NCBI RefSeq assembly: GCF_022376445.1
Contig: NW_025955091.1
Span: 1 to 64,000, forward strand
Source of the DNA: Fomitopsis serialis
Lineage: Eukaryota > Basidiomycota > Agaricomycetes > Polyporales > Fomitopsidaceae
Length of the DNA: 64,000 bases
Direction: 5' to 3'
Shown: piece by piece, positions 11,401 through 21,145 of the stretch
Numbering within the stretch: position 1 is the stretch's first letter
Layout: every line of letters begins with the position of its first letter
Translations under genes and position numbers: made by a program
The notes under the pieces: generated by a model
What the model saw: the letters and a program-made list of their open reading frames with translations, nothing else
Told to the model about the DNA's origin: nothing
Database searches by the model: none

Positions 11401-13705
11401 CTGGACGCCGACCCTCGAAAAACTAGATGCCACGCTGGAAAGATGGGCAACGCAAAAACCTACGATGGAAGGGCGTAAACATATTACACAAATGCACATA
11501 GGAGGCATGACTCAATACCTCACCAAAGTACAGGGGATGCCGAAACACGTTGAGAAACGACTCGAGCGCCGAATCCGAACATTCATGTGGGGGGACAAGA
11601 AACAAACTCCGGTGAACACCGAAACCCTGTATGCTCCCACAAATATAGGCGGACGAGCAGCCTTAGACCTAGTAACAAGGAACGAAGCCATCACGCTCAC
11701 CTGGATCAAGGACTACCTCAACTTCGGCCCTAATCGCCCACTCTGGGCCTTAGTCGCAGACGCAATCCTCGCGCGGTCCCCCCCAAAGAACGAGGAGCAA
11801 ATGCCAATATCAATCCGAGGCAATGTATTCCTACAAACCTGGAACTTCAAGTCTTCAGCAATTCCGGAGGGCCTAAGGACAATGTTCAAAATAGCCAAGA
11901 AATACGGCGTACGAAAGGAAGGCCTGGCTTTTGCACGGAACATACTCCGTGACATGCCCATATGGCTACACAATGAAGCAGACAACGGAATACGACGCCT
12001 CAATCACTCAAGGGCGAGTGAATGCCTGCGAAACAAGCACGACCTCGGTACCGTAGGGCAGGCAGAACTCATCGCTGACTACATTGGGCACCCGGACCAC
12101 CAACCAGACGCACGGTGCAACTGCGGAAAATGCACAGAGGCTCGAGAGAACTTACAATGTAACCACCCACACCTCTGCTTCCAACGCGCCCGCGACCTCC
12201 TAGATAAGCTGCCAGAGAAATGGGACCCTCGACGTCCAAAGCCCGAAGACACTGAGATGCAGAACGCAGAGTCAGCAGACGAAAATGCCGGGGAAGGCGA
12301 ATGGACTTACTTTGACAGTAGCCTAACAACAAAGGGCACTTTAGCTGACACTTTCCGTATATTCACACATGGCGAGCTAGCAAACTCAACGTACCTGAGG
12401 CGCCGCGGGCAACGTGCGACCGAAGAAAACACAATCACAGTTGCAACCGATGGCTCCTGCTTCGACAATGGCACTAACTCCGCCCAAGCAGGGGCCGGAG
12501 CTTACGTAGGAGAGGGAAGCGATAACAATTTCTCGCTACGACTCCCCCCTGAAATCAAACAGACAAATCAAACTGGTGAACTGACGGCCGTGTCCGAAAC
12601 GTGCAGACGAGTGAACAATGACGCACCATTAGACATCGTAAGCGACTCGCGCTACACAATTGATGAGGCAAACGACCTACGACAGAGGCACGAAGATCGC
12701 GGGTACATCGGGGTTGAGAACGCGCGCGAGATAAGATCAATGGTAGTGAACCTACGGAAACGGACCAGTCGAGTACGCTTCAAATGGGTAAAAGGTCATC
12801 AGGGCCACAAGCTCAACGAAGAGGCAGACAAACTTGCCGGTTTGGGAGCCAAGAAGACGACCCCAGACGATGTACCACTAGAGGTCGACGACACACTTAG
12901 GCTGACCGGCACAAAACTGCGAATGATAACGCAGAAATTAGCCTATCAAGGCATCAGAGAGATAAAGATGAAAAGCTACACACCGCGAGCACGGACCACA
13001 GACAATATGATACGAGCAATTGACAATGTAGAGGTCTTTTTCGACGAGAAACCCTCCGAGGCGACGATCTGGAGAGGCCTTCGACATAAGGACATCCGGA
13101 GAGAAGTGAGATACTTCCTATGGATGGCCATGCATGACGCCTACATGGTAGGCACGAACTGGCTACGCCCGGGCTACTCGGATGAGATGCAAGAGCGAAA
13201 TGAGTGCAAGGTATGCAGAGAAACAGAATCAATGGATCACATACTTTCGGAATGCAATGCGCCGGGCCAAGAACAAATCTGGTCGCTGGCGAAGAATCTC
13301 TGGGCTAAACGGAACAAAACATGGCCCCGCCCATCGCTAGGAGCAGTTCTGAGCTGCGCCCAGGCGCCGTTTAAAACGATCAAAGGGAAACGCAAAACAG
13401 GAGACGCACGGTTATACCGAATCCTCATGACAGAATCGGCCTACCTAATCTGGAAGCTACGGAATGAGCGAGTGATAGTAAGCGACACAAACCCTCGACC
13501 AACCCCAGCAACATCCGAGGAAATCGAGAGTCGATGGACAAAGGCCTTGAACGAACGCTTGGCTATAGACTGCTTGATGACGAACACTAAAAAATATCAG
13601 AAGAAAGCCATAAAGTACTCTGTCGTCAAAAGAACGTGGACTGGGATCCTCAAGGACGAAAGCAGCCTCCCCCGGACTGGTTCCGCGGGAAGATTGAGGT
13701 TTTAG
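8444..13705 (+). CDS. LINE ORF2: endonuclease, reverse transcriptase, RNase H
   Basis: Intact 1753-residue polyprotein. An APE-type endonuclease begins at about residue 140 (VASLNIRG), with VVQESHMDD, GDFNMVEE and a TDHRLVS end motif. A basic coiled-coil linker follows. The RT has NYRPITLLN near 718, VRQGDPLS near 849 and catalytic FADD at 893-896. The RNase H starts near 1335 (ATDGS), with E near 1379, SDSRY near 1401 and EEADKLAG. A C-terminal zinc finger C-x2-C-x7-H-x4-C starts near 1588. RT followed by RNase H in a fungal LINE points to the Tad1 clade. All catalytic residues are present with no stop, so the element could be recent and mobile. Its ORF1 here is broken. Confidence 0.95.
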   Translation: MAGGNNGGTSQEPERAPGVPNARSGNDYRSPTPRSRSPAPNVEVASTRDGEQYAPPEPSGPLGLIPGAATGAQVAPERQNAEGAQTTQPGQRATQRSAATTSRRISNMVEPAAGRAHGPPKGTQHRRKPRPQKKSLRAAVTVASLNIRGFGSDSIYNAGNKWLHVNQLVRDKRIGVLVVQESHMDDTRREKIEQLFSQRLRILSSGDPDNPTAKGGLAIVLNKEIVDANSARVEILKPGRAMQVTLQLKHEATLTILGIYTPNDHTESEYLWEDIRDFYTDPVNRRAPKPDIMLGDFNMVEESIDRIPSHEDRRATVDRLDELKTHLGLRDGWRQLNPTEKAYTFYQKATGSQSRIDRIYATERICAQARAWETSPTGVPNTDHRLVSVHASTDNAPWVGSGRRTIPLYVLKDKRMKEYISKRVKQALTELTELDGWRSDSENPQRILHSLKMDVRKKAIERQRKMVPKLMKDIDRTKHALSDTLNNQSELESDTKTEAAILTERLSMLEQKRHNQTRTNIKVKSRLEGETLCKSWCSQGKEKKPRDLIYALKHPEDGEANEARVPAYEKNSKKMAKLARDYHLQLQSTGLEPDDAKRTRCEQEVLSHIATQPTHSQYDELDDPINRDEVIYALKTSKKDSAAGIDGLTYEFWEELKQYSPDSSDSEDEPDEDPLDPIDLLTSTFNDIQKHGLDTTTDFAEGWMCPIFKKKDKTDIANYRPITLLNTDYKLYTKALTIKLAKAAPDLIHISQAGFIPGRQIHDHTQLTRMVMEYAAMADPTEDEDGMIVALDQEKAYDKITHNYLWTTLRKFNIPESFIQSVKTLYENAETRVMVNGFLSAPYKVSRGVRQGDPLSCLLFDLAIEPLAATLRASNLQGYNIPGANERLIATLFADDTTTFLKKGDSFANLNNILDTWCAASGAKFNKDKTEVIPIGAPEYRLHLIQTRKPDPTKEPLPDHIHIAQEGEAVRILGAWYGNGISETSVWTPTLEKLDATLERWATQKPTMEGRKHITQMHIGGMTQYLTKVQGMPKHVEKRLERRIRTFMWGDKKQTPVNTETLYAPTNIGGRAALDLVTRNEAITLTWIKDYLNFGPNRPLWALVADAILARSPPKNEEQMPISIRGNVFLQTWNFKSSAIPEGLRTMFKIAKKYGVRKEGLAFARNILRDMPIWLHNEADNGIRRLNHSRASECLRNKHDLGTVGQAELIADYIGHPDHQPDARCNCGKCTEARENLQCNHPHLCFQRARDLLDKLPEKWDPRRPKPEDTEMQNAESADENAGEGEWTYFDSSLTTKGTLADTFRIFTHGELANSTYLRRRGQRATEENTITVATDGSCFDNGTNSAQAGAGAYVGEGSDNNFSLRLPPEIKQTNQTGELTAVSETCRRVNNDAPLDIVSDSRYTIDEANDLRQRHEDRGYIGVENAREIRSMVVNLRKRTSRVRFKWVKGHQGHKLNEEADKLAGLGAKKTTPDDVPLEVDDTLRLTGTKLRMITQKLAYQGIREIKMKSYTPRARTTDNMIRAIDNVEVFFDEKPSEATIWRGLRHKDIRREVRYFLWMAMHDAYMVGTNWLRPGYSDEMQERNECKVCRETESMDHILSECNAPGQEQIWSLAKNLWAKRNKTWPRPSLGAVLSCAQAPFKTIKGKRKTGDARLYRILMTESAYLIWKLRNERVIVSDTNPRPTPATSEEIESRWTKALNERLAIDCLMTNTKKYQKKAIKYSVVKRTWTGILKDESSLPRTGSAGRLRF

Positions 13706-13958
13706 TGGGTATCGGGTGAGGTTAGTTAGGGGACGAGGGCGCACCGGAGACTAGTCGGAGCGATGATGGTGCGCCAAACTAACTGAACCCGCAGTACTGA
13801 GTCCCACACTCCGTGCGTAACAGCATTTCCTCAGTGGTGAATTACAGGTTACGGTTTCTCGACACCGGGGTTTGAATCCCCCGAACCGCCAGCGGGCCAC
13901 CTGGAGACGACTTTGTCGGCTGCCAGGCCCAGCGTCGTAAAAGACGCAACGCTCCACC
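13706..13958 (+). other. LINE 3' UTR with tRNA-like T-arm
   Basis: 250 bases after ORF2. At about 13862-13881 the sequence CGGGGTTTGAATCCCCCG can form a stem with a T-loop-like TTTGAAT, followed by GAACCGCC. This resembles the 3' half of a tRNA. A full tRNA was not found upstream. It may be a tRNA-derived tail or chance. Confidence 0.45.
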
Positions 13959-13977
13959 AAAAAAAAAAAAAAAAAAA
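13959..13977 (+). repeat. LINE poly(A) tail
   Basis: Nineteen uninterrupted adenines at the 3' end of the LINE, as expected for target-primed reverse transcription. The next base begins F-box gene sequence. Confidence 0.95.
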
Positions 13978-14046
13978 GTCAACACCAAATTTGAACGGCA
14001 AGCCACGCGCTCTGAACTAATTCTCCTGGTTCATGGGGAAGTACGG

Positions 14047-15622
14047 TGTGGTGATTGCGAGTCCCCGGTGCGTGGACGACGCGGAAGGGAATTCTTGGTA
14101 TCGGTGAAAACGATGGGCGGGGGTCGTTGGTACCAGTTGACGGTTGGCGGAGGAAGCGAGCGAGGTCCGTGGTACCTCGCGGAGGGAAAAGGGGGAATGG
14201 GGAGGTGTGCCGCACGCTTCGTCCGCGCTGTCCTTTAGTGAAGACTGCCCTTTCCTGAGCCTGGTATACTCGATAGCCTTCCCTCCGACGTTCCTAACCT
14301 GAGTTCTCCTCGATCCTGAGCCTGAGCCTAACTTATGCGACCTTCCTTAGCCTGAGCGCGAGCCTGAGACGAGACCTGAAGCCTGAGATTGCCCGGCGCA
14401 ACCTAGATACTGAGTCCTGAGAGGTAGTGGTAGGTGACTAACTCCTCCCTCCCTCTCCCCCCTAAGTCTCCTCCCGCCGCCGTTTTCCCACGTCCTACCC
14501 TCGCTGGCACCCGTTCCTCTCCTCTCCCGTTCCTTCCGCACCCGCCGCGTCTCCTTCCGACCCCTCGCCGTGCCCTTCTCCAGCTCCTTCCGCCCCCTCC
14601 GCCTCCTCCCGACGCCTCGCCATACCCTTCTCCAGCTCCTTCCGCTCCCTCCCCCTGGCTCTCAGTGTTTCCCCACCGTCTGCAATGCCCGCCGATGCTC
14701 CCCGAACCCGTCCACCATCGTCTTCACCACCCGGTTCTACCGCCTCATCGATCTTCTCCGTGACGAACGCGTAGTCGAGCCTCGTCTGAACCCCGATAGC
14801 GACCACGAGTGGCTTGCCTGGGCCCACGGAGCTCGGTGGTTAATCGTGCGTCTTTCCCTTCATCCTGATTCCTGATCCCCCTCTAAGCCGTCCTCCCCGC
14901 AGCGAATGCTCTTCGACTCTCGTTCCCGTGCAGTGGCCCACGGCAATGCTTCCCTTCCGCTCGTCCGCTGCTATCCCGACGTGCAGGAGCTGATCGAGTA
15001 CCTCGACCAAGTCTTCCTCACTCTTCCGTCGCAGCATAGCTACGTGGGCGAACCCTTCCCTTTGATTGCCTGGGCCCCGAATCGGGTCACCGCCGAGCAG
15101 GCTGACGCAGAGATTGGTCGTCCCCTCCTTCCGGTTCGCTACTTGGAGTGTCCCTTACAGCTCTCGTCCTACCGCGCTTCGTCCGACAGCCTCGACAGCC
15201 TCCTTACTCGGTTCCAGGGCCTCCTAGACGAGTGCCGCACCGCTAACCGCGACGCTCGTTCCGAAGCTGTTCGTATCGCCCGAGGCCTGAATACGGTGGA
15301 GGGCGGTGTTCGCGACTTGCACGCCCGCCTGTCGGAGGGAGTCTACGTCCCGGACGGCTACTCTGGGGTACCTCGCCGCCTGCGGTTCGCGCCGGTTAGG
15401 GATGTCGATGATCTGGAGGAAGGAGAGGTTGAGGACGCCATGGGGGAGGAGCCCGTTGTCCATGTACTGTAGCCGTCTTCCTCCCGCGTGTTCTTATATT
15501 GGTTGTCCTTCCGCCGAGTCGTCCTTCCGCCAATGGATGTCGCTTCGCTCCGCATTGCCTGGGCCTGAGTGCGTGTGTCGTTCCGGGCTCGTACCGCTGT
15601 TCCCATGTGGGCCTGCCCCACA
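14047..15622 (-). repeat. solo LTR of the same gypsy family, inverted
   Basis: Reverse complement of the 3' LTR at 5966-7543 and nearly identical to it. On the plus strand it begins TGTGGTGATTGC and ends GCCCCACA. It is flanked by ACGG at 14043-14046 and 15623-15626, a 4 bp target duplication (5 bp if the end T is counted). No internal region is attached, so it is a solo LTR left by LTR-LTR recombination. It lies within F-box gene 1. Confidence 0.93.
14685..15472 (+). pseudogene. second copy of the LTR-internal antisense gene
   Basis: Same two-exon gene as at 6116-6904, here on the plus strand. It has the 57 bp intron 14846-14902 and exon 2 at 14903-15472. Exon 2 differs by two residues (D to N, R to C). 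In exon 1 the C-run at 14700-14703 has four bases rather than five, so the ATG at 14685 is out of frame with the rest and no other in-frame ATG is seen before exon 2. The start is therefore lost in this copy, unless the difference is an assembly error. Confidence 0.6.
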
Positions 15623-17251
15623 ACGGTGAACGATTACACTCCACATGTCGATAGTGAGTTACGTCTCCCGGATACCATGCTCACTGTGGTAAGTTTTTCG
15701 TCTTTGCAATCTTCGTATGTTCTCACCGGCTTCGCAGGCTCGTACCTCTTGGAGCAATGCGCAACACTACTTCTTGAAGTCTGAGATCCAAGAAGTCGCG
15801 GATACATGGAGGCAACTATTGGATGCCCGTGACCATGTTCAGTTGGGGAAGTTCACCACCGAGCGAATTTGGCATGTGGCGAGGTTACATGAGGTAAATA
15901 GCCATAGCCCGCCGCGGACTTCTAGGCAGACTGACATATCTGACCTCTGCTGTGCAGTTCCAAGATTCGTGCATTACTTGGCTCGAAAAGCAGCAATCTG
16001 CGCTCCGTCGTGAGCAGGATTGTCTCAAGAAGGAACGCTTGAACGAGTACGTGCGACACGTACGATCGTTATTTCTGTTCGCTTCTCACCACACGGCATA
16101 CTTAGCATCAGCGCAAGACTCCTTGCGCTCGGCTGGGCGCCTGAACTAGATATGCTCAAACAGAAGGGCAGTGAACGCTTGTCAGGTCATAGGCTTGTCT
16201 GTATGACAAGCAAGCTCACCGATCACGGTGTGTATCTGCAACAACCCTGGCATACGACTGTACTCGTCTCATCAGTATGTCTAGGCTGGCGGAGAATCAA
16301 GGGCGAAATGATTGACTTCATGCAAGGCATACGAAAGCAACGTCTGGACCACGAATTCAACGAGGCTTTGGCTAAGCGCTGGGTCGTCTTTGAGAACACA
16401 GCGAACGAGCTTCTCGATGAATACCTCAATGGACACCAGGAGATGCGGACTTATGGGCTGAACCTTGCAGACCTAGTGCGCACACCAGAATTTCGGGATA
16501 TCATGTGTGTGTGTACGGATACACAGGTGGATAAGCAGAGCTTTATGGCTTTGCGGGCGCAGATGGAGACGATCGTGGAAGGGTGGAAGTTACGCGCATG
16601 CGATGCCCTCCGCCAGATGATACGACATACTGCGCAGGCTTCGATGGACCCGGGCGTGGACACGTTGAAGCTCGCGACGACAATGTTCGAGTGCAAGCGT
16701 TGCCGGCGTTATCTTGTTCACCCCAACCTCCTCGCACACAAGTGCTTGCGCTCCGGCCGTGCTCCTATGTTCGCTTTCTCCAACCACCATGGTATATATG
16801 AGGCCTCTGCCCGCACGTTCTTCCCGGCAACTTTCCAAGTCCGAAGTCCAAATTTCGAAGTTGTCTCACCCAGGTCGGCTCGCCGAATCATTCGAATCTG
16901 CAAGAAAGATCCGGATACGGTCACAGCGAAGGAATTGGACTCATCGGACATCAGGCTTGTACGAGATGACACAATCATCATGACCTGGCGTGCTGTGGTG
17001 AGTTGGCTCAGATGCTCTAGAAATGCTCCTGCTGGTGCTGAGACCCGAGTCTCCGGTAGTTTGTTGACATCTGCAAGTCCAAAGATGATTCCCCAACATG
17101 GCGAACAGCAAATCCGACAGAGATCGCCTGGGCCAAGGAACGGGAACAGTGGCTCATACAGACGAAAACTCAATGGCGATGTAGTAGATGTGGCGGACTG
17201 AGCGATTTGAATCATTTGGAAAGCATGTGCACCCACATTCAAAGACGGTGA

Positions 17252-17831
17252 GCTGTATTGTTCTCGAAGTCGAATTGTTGTGGATGGGCTGACGAATGGG
17301 CTGTTAGCCATGGCGTTCTTCAGCCCAGCATCGAAAATGGTGACATTTTAATGCAGCTGGACCCCGATACTGAGTACGCCAGTGGCTCAAGCTTAAATTG
17401 TAGTAGAAGGTGTGCTCGATGGTCCTATGATACCTAGTGGTGCTCAATATTGACGAATATTTGCGAAATGCGCCTAGGTCTTCAAATCAGATTCTGCGAG
17501 TCTCTGACCAGCCAAAGTGTACTACAATCCGGTATTTTTATCAGTAACTGTCAGTTCAATGGGCACAGAGGCCCTCGAACCTTGAAGCGCACACTGCCTT
17601 ACACAGTCACCAATTATAGAACTGACTGTATAGCATGCTCCAAGGTTGAACGTGAACGTTTGAAGCTTACTAATACACATGTAGGCCTTCGCCACTACCG
17701 TGTTAAATCACGTGGTATTCGCGTGACCGCGTACCGCGCTACGCGCCACAGTTTGGCCACAATCCGAGTTGTTTGTTCATTGAATTTCATTCGTTCGCTC
17801 GCCCATCTCTTCTTTGAGTGCCCCCCCTAAT
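17252..17831. other. intergenic, between F-box genes 1 and 2
   Basis: 580 bases, AT-richer than the neighbouring exons. No coding sequence was recognised. It should hold the terminator of gene 1 and the promoter of gene 2. A CT-rich stretch precedes the ATG at 17832. Confidence 0.5.
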
Positions 17832-20666
17832 ATGCTGCAGAAGAAGTCTAAGCGGTCGAGATTATCTCGGTCATCTACAAAGTCCGGGGCACAGAACATA
17901 CGCGGACAGTCTGGACGGCGACTCGGGGATGGTCTCAAGGATGGCATGTTCAACATGCCAATGGATATTATTCATGAGGTAATATTGCATCGTTCGTTGG
18001 ATGTCACAGTTTGAATATGCTGACTATGTACAGATTCTGCTGTACTTTCAACCGCAAGACTTGCTCAGTGTTTCACGAACGTCCAAGGCATTCCACGCAT
18101 TCCTGATGAAGAAGAGCTCCGCCCGTTACTGGAAGGAATCGTTGGAGAGACTAAAGGGCCCTCCGCCGTTCCCAAAGGACATGATTGAGCCTGCATGGGT
18201 CGCTCTCCTCTTCTCTCCACATTGCACGGTAAGGTATATTATACTCGCAGATACGACTAGCCTGAGCAGTTTCGACATTCTGCCAGGCATGCGGAGAGGG
18301 CTATGCACCGGAGGTGTATTGGTCATTCTTTATGCGACCCTGTGAGACTTGTAGGTCTGAACTGTGAGTGCAACATGTATAACGACAGGGTTGTCTCAGA
18401 TGGCTGTCTAACGACCCTTACCCATGAGCAGCATTGTGAGCCGGCATAAGCTTCTCAGCGGCCGTAGCATCCACAAAATTCCGGCGACTATATTGAACAC
18501 GGTATAGTTGATAACAATGTTATTGTGTAGTCTGCTCACCGTGCTTCACAGGGACATGCTTCTCGAAACGACGAAGGTTACTGTCTTCGATCCGAATACA
18601 GGAGGTCATAAGCGACTGGAAGCGGTTGTCCAAGTCCGGAAATGAAGACAGCTTGAACGAATTCATCAAGCAGCAGACCCTGCGTGTCAATGATTTGTCT
18701 GATGTACTAACTGCCACTACTTCACATTGCTGGATATGTATTGATAAGGGATGTAGTTTCAGTCTGTGTGCCTAGTCTGGTTAGAGCATGAGGAGAAGCT
18801 GCGCACGGGAGCAGTCAATGGCTTGCGACAAGGACGTCTACAGTTGTACGTTAGCTGTATCAATATCTCTTGTACATCGCTGAAACTTGGCCTAGCGTCA
18901 CGTCCAAACTACAAGCGCTAGGATGGGGGCCGGAGCTGCGAATGCTGTCTCGAGAACAAAGCCTAATTTTGGCAGACCACAAACTGATGCATATACCAAA
19001 ACCTCTCACAAATCGCAGTGCGTAGTGCATGAACTCTTGGTACTTGCGCTCTGCATTCATTCACTCATTTCACTGACTCCCGTAGGTTGGCGCAATATCC
19101 AGAGCGAGCTGGTGAAGGTTACAGTCATCGACGGCTCCTTGAGACACCCCCGGTCCTTGAGACAGCGGGCTTCAGCGCGTGCTCAGTGAAGCCTGCTAGC
19201 CTAGAAAAATGACAACAATTTGCTTACCGTTGTCATGTACCTACTGAGACCGTGTTTGCGATGGTGCGAGCGCTGGTCGCTGCACGGTATGTCGAAGAAC
19301 ATGGAAAACCACATTTCATGAATTTCATTACCCGATTTAGCAAGTACCATTACATAATCATACCGGCCCATAATCCCTACTATGCGGAACGACGCGAAAG
19401 TGGGGGTTAAACACAAAGGAAGTTTCCTTTGTACTGTCAGTGATCATTCCAATGGTTTGTAAGGGTATTTCACTTGAGGAAAGAGTCTGGAAGAGCCATC
19501 TGCACTGATGAGCACTTGGGATAGTTACCATTTTAGGCAGGTGTCTCAAGGACCGGGCAAGGTCTTGATAAGAAAAATCGCGACTGATCTCCTTAGTGTG
19601 CAACGCTCGCTCTATGGATAAGGATACAATTTTTTTGTAGGATGCCTTGGACATGCCTGATTGTGCGTACACTGTCCGATCTCGAAGAGTACGCGGTGTT
19701 CCGATGCAAGACGCCAAACGCGATTTGGGCGTCTCAAGGAGCCGTCGATGACTGTATGCAGGGCGTACGGGACGAACTTCTGGCCCGCGCCCTGCGACAG
19801 CGTCTGACTGGTCGCTGGAGCGACTTCCAATTCGTGTGGGAACGACCCCTTCAACAATACATGATAGCACATCCGGAGCTTTGGACTTGGGGCTTGAAAT
19901 TGGCAGATCTCGCATTCATGCCAGAGTTTCGCGGGCACTTGTGTGCTCCTACGGGCAGGCTGGTAGACAGAGATACTTTCAGATACCTACTAAGGCATAC
20001 GGGCACAATCGTGGAGGGGTGGAAGACACACGTATGCGACCAATTACGCCAACACATGCGAGGCAAGACACGCGTTACGAAGAAGGTCGACCCGCTAGAG
20101 CTCGCAACGACGATGTTTCGATGCAGCGTTTGCGCGGCCTATCTGTTCTTCCCGAACCTCCTGGCGCATCAGTGCCAGCGCTCGTCGCCCGCTGAGCAGA
20201 ACACATTTGCGCAGTTCGTGCACAGCAAATCGGACGGATATCGATTTGAATATGGGAGCGCATTCTCCCCTCGGCTTCGGGAATACGAACCGTCGGAGCA
20301 AGCGCGCCAAATTATACGGTTTTGCGGCAAAGACCCGAATACAGCTACAGCGAAGGATATGGACGAGCTCGACATAAGACTCATTCGAGGCAAAGTGATT
20401 ATGACCTGGCGCACAGCGGTGAGTGTGCTTGATCGCCCGGACTTGCTCGCCATTGATGGCTGGTGCATTAGATGATTGAACAGACACAGTTCGACGACGA
20501 GATATCGAACTGGCGGATCGCTGATCCAGAAGCAATTGCCAGGTCGAAGGAATGTGAGAGGAAGATAGTAGAGGAGCTTAGTTTGTGGATCTGCATTCCA
20601 TGCATGCCGCAATACTTGTACTACTCCTCGTGGCATACAATAAAGAAAGATCTCGAGGTGGAGTGA
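17832..20666 (+). pseudogene. F-box/zinc-finger gene 2, split by a TIR element
   Basis: Starts at ATG 17832 with a basic tail, then an F-box: exon 1 (17832-17978) ends PMDIIHE and exon 2 from 18034 reads ILLYFQPQDLLSVSRTSKAF. Next come a CTACGEGYAPEVYW...CETC zinc motif, SKLQALGWGPELRML, and after the insertion MQGVRDELLARALRQR, CSVCAAYLFFPNLLAHQC and a final exon with CIPC. F-box proteins link substrates to SCF ubiquitin ligase; the zinc motifs are family-specific. Two lesions are visible. A 633 bp element lies at 19122-19754, and one A is missing near 18595, where gene 1 has SEIQEV. Without both the frame would run to 20666. It is a likely pseudogene, though the small lesion could be an assembly error. 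Confidence 0.8.
19122..19754. mobile_element. 633 bp TIR element (MITE), Tc1/mariner-like
   Basis: A perfect 24 bp terminal inverted repeat (19122-19145 and 19731-19754, beginning CAGTCATCGACGG) is flanked by TA on both sides (19120-19121, 19755-19756). An inner 16 bp inverted repeat pairs 19149-19164 with 19542-19557. No transposase reading frame is present, so it is non-autonomous. A TA target duplication is the mark of Tc1/mariner and pogo-type elements. Removing the element and one TA restores the exon reading ELVKVMQGV, which matches ELVKLMQSL in paralogue 3. Confidence 0.9.
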
Positions 20667-21145
20667 GTCGCCCTCCTTCGTCCTGCGATTGGCCTGCTGA
20701 ATTGTAGACTTTCAGTCATGGCATCGAGGAACCTAGCGTCGAGAAGGGACACATGATGTATGCCAAGACACCTCACGACATGTATGGGAGCGGTGTGTTC
20801 AAGTTCAAAATGCCGAGCTACGAGGTGCTGTGGGTGTCGGCTCGGAGTACTGGGACCAAACGCAGTTCGTGATCTTGATATGGTAGCAGTTGTGTGTACT
20901 ATCAATCTGCCTGTGGAATGTATGATATAGATATAGGACGTGTTTTGCTCAGATTCATCCATTGGAAGTAGTTGTGAGTCACCACCTATTGTCGAGTCTA
21001 CTTCACGCACGAACGAACCAAGTTGAACCAAGTACGCGACTGCCAGTGCATTTCCGTCGACAGCCATGACGTACCGTAAAAGGCTATATAACGGTTGTTC
21101 GAGCTCCCGTGTACTGGAACCCATGTGAACCCTTAACATTAACAC
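20667..21145. other. intergenic, between F-box gene 2 and secreted gene 1
   Basis: 480 bases between two convergent genes. No coding region or RNA gene was recognised. It should hold both terminators. Confidence 0.5.

Larger units (their letters stand above)
7544..13977 (+). mobile_element. Tad-like LINE (non-LTR retrotransposon), interrupted in ORF1
   Basis: Contains the end of ORF1 with a CCHC knuckle, a spacer, a full ORF2 (endonuclease, RT, RNase H, zinc finger), a 3' UTR and a 19-base poly(A) tail at 13959-13977. The left boundary is not a natural end: the gypsy LTR cuts into ORF1 at 7543/7544. The 5' part of the LINE should therefore lie left of the gypsy element, outside the window. 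The poly(A) tail is followed directly by sequence homologous to an F-box gene, which marks the LINE insertion site. Confidence 0.95.
13978..17251 (+). pseudogene. F-box/zinc-finger gene 1, split by LINE and solo LTR
   Basis: Remnant of an F-box family gene whose N-terminus has been displaced left by the LINE. Bases 13978-14046 match the end of the exon that encodes the CxxC...CxTC region in paralogue 3 (a GGCAAGCCACGC-like stretch). After the solo LTR the coding exons resume: TVNDYTPHVDSELRLPDTML, then RTSWSNAQHYFLKSE, CITWLEKQQSALRRE, ALGWAPELDML and MQGIRKQRLDHEF. A zinc motif CKRCRRYLVHPNLLAHKC and a last exon 17078-17251 with CSRCGG follow. Introns are short, GT-AG, and at the same sites as in the paralogues. 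The protein would be a ubiquitin-ligase substrate receptor. Without its F-box this copy should be dead. Confidence 0.8.

Noticed and set aside
5966..15622. Large inverted repeat read as one palindromic element or as the ends of a giant DNA transposon
   Set aside because: Each arm has proper LTR ends, one arm adjoins a polypurine tract and pol, and the other has its own ACGG target duplication. They are two separate LTR insertions.
19358..19915. Minus-strand frame of 185 codons across the right end of the TIR element as a transposase
   Set aside because: It runs past the element into F-box exon sequence and has no DDE or helix-turn-helix pattern.
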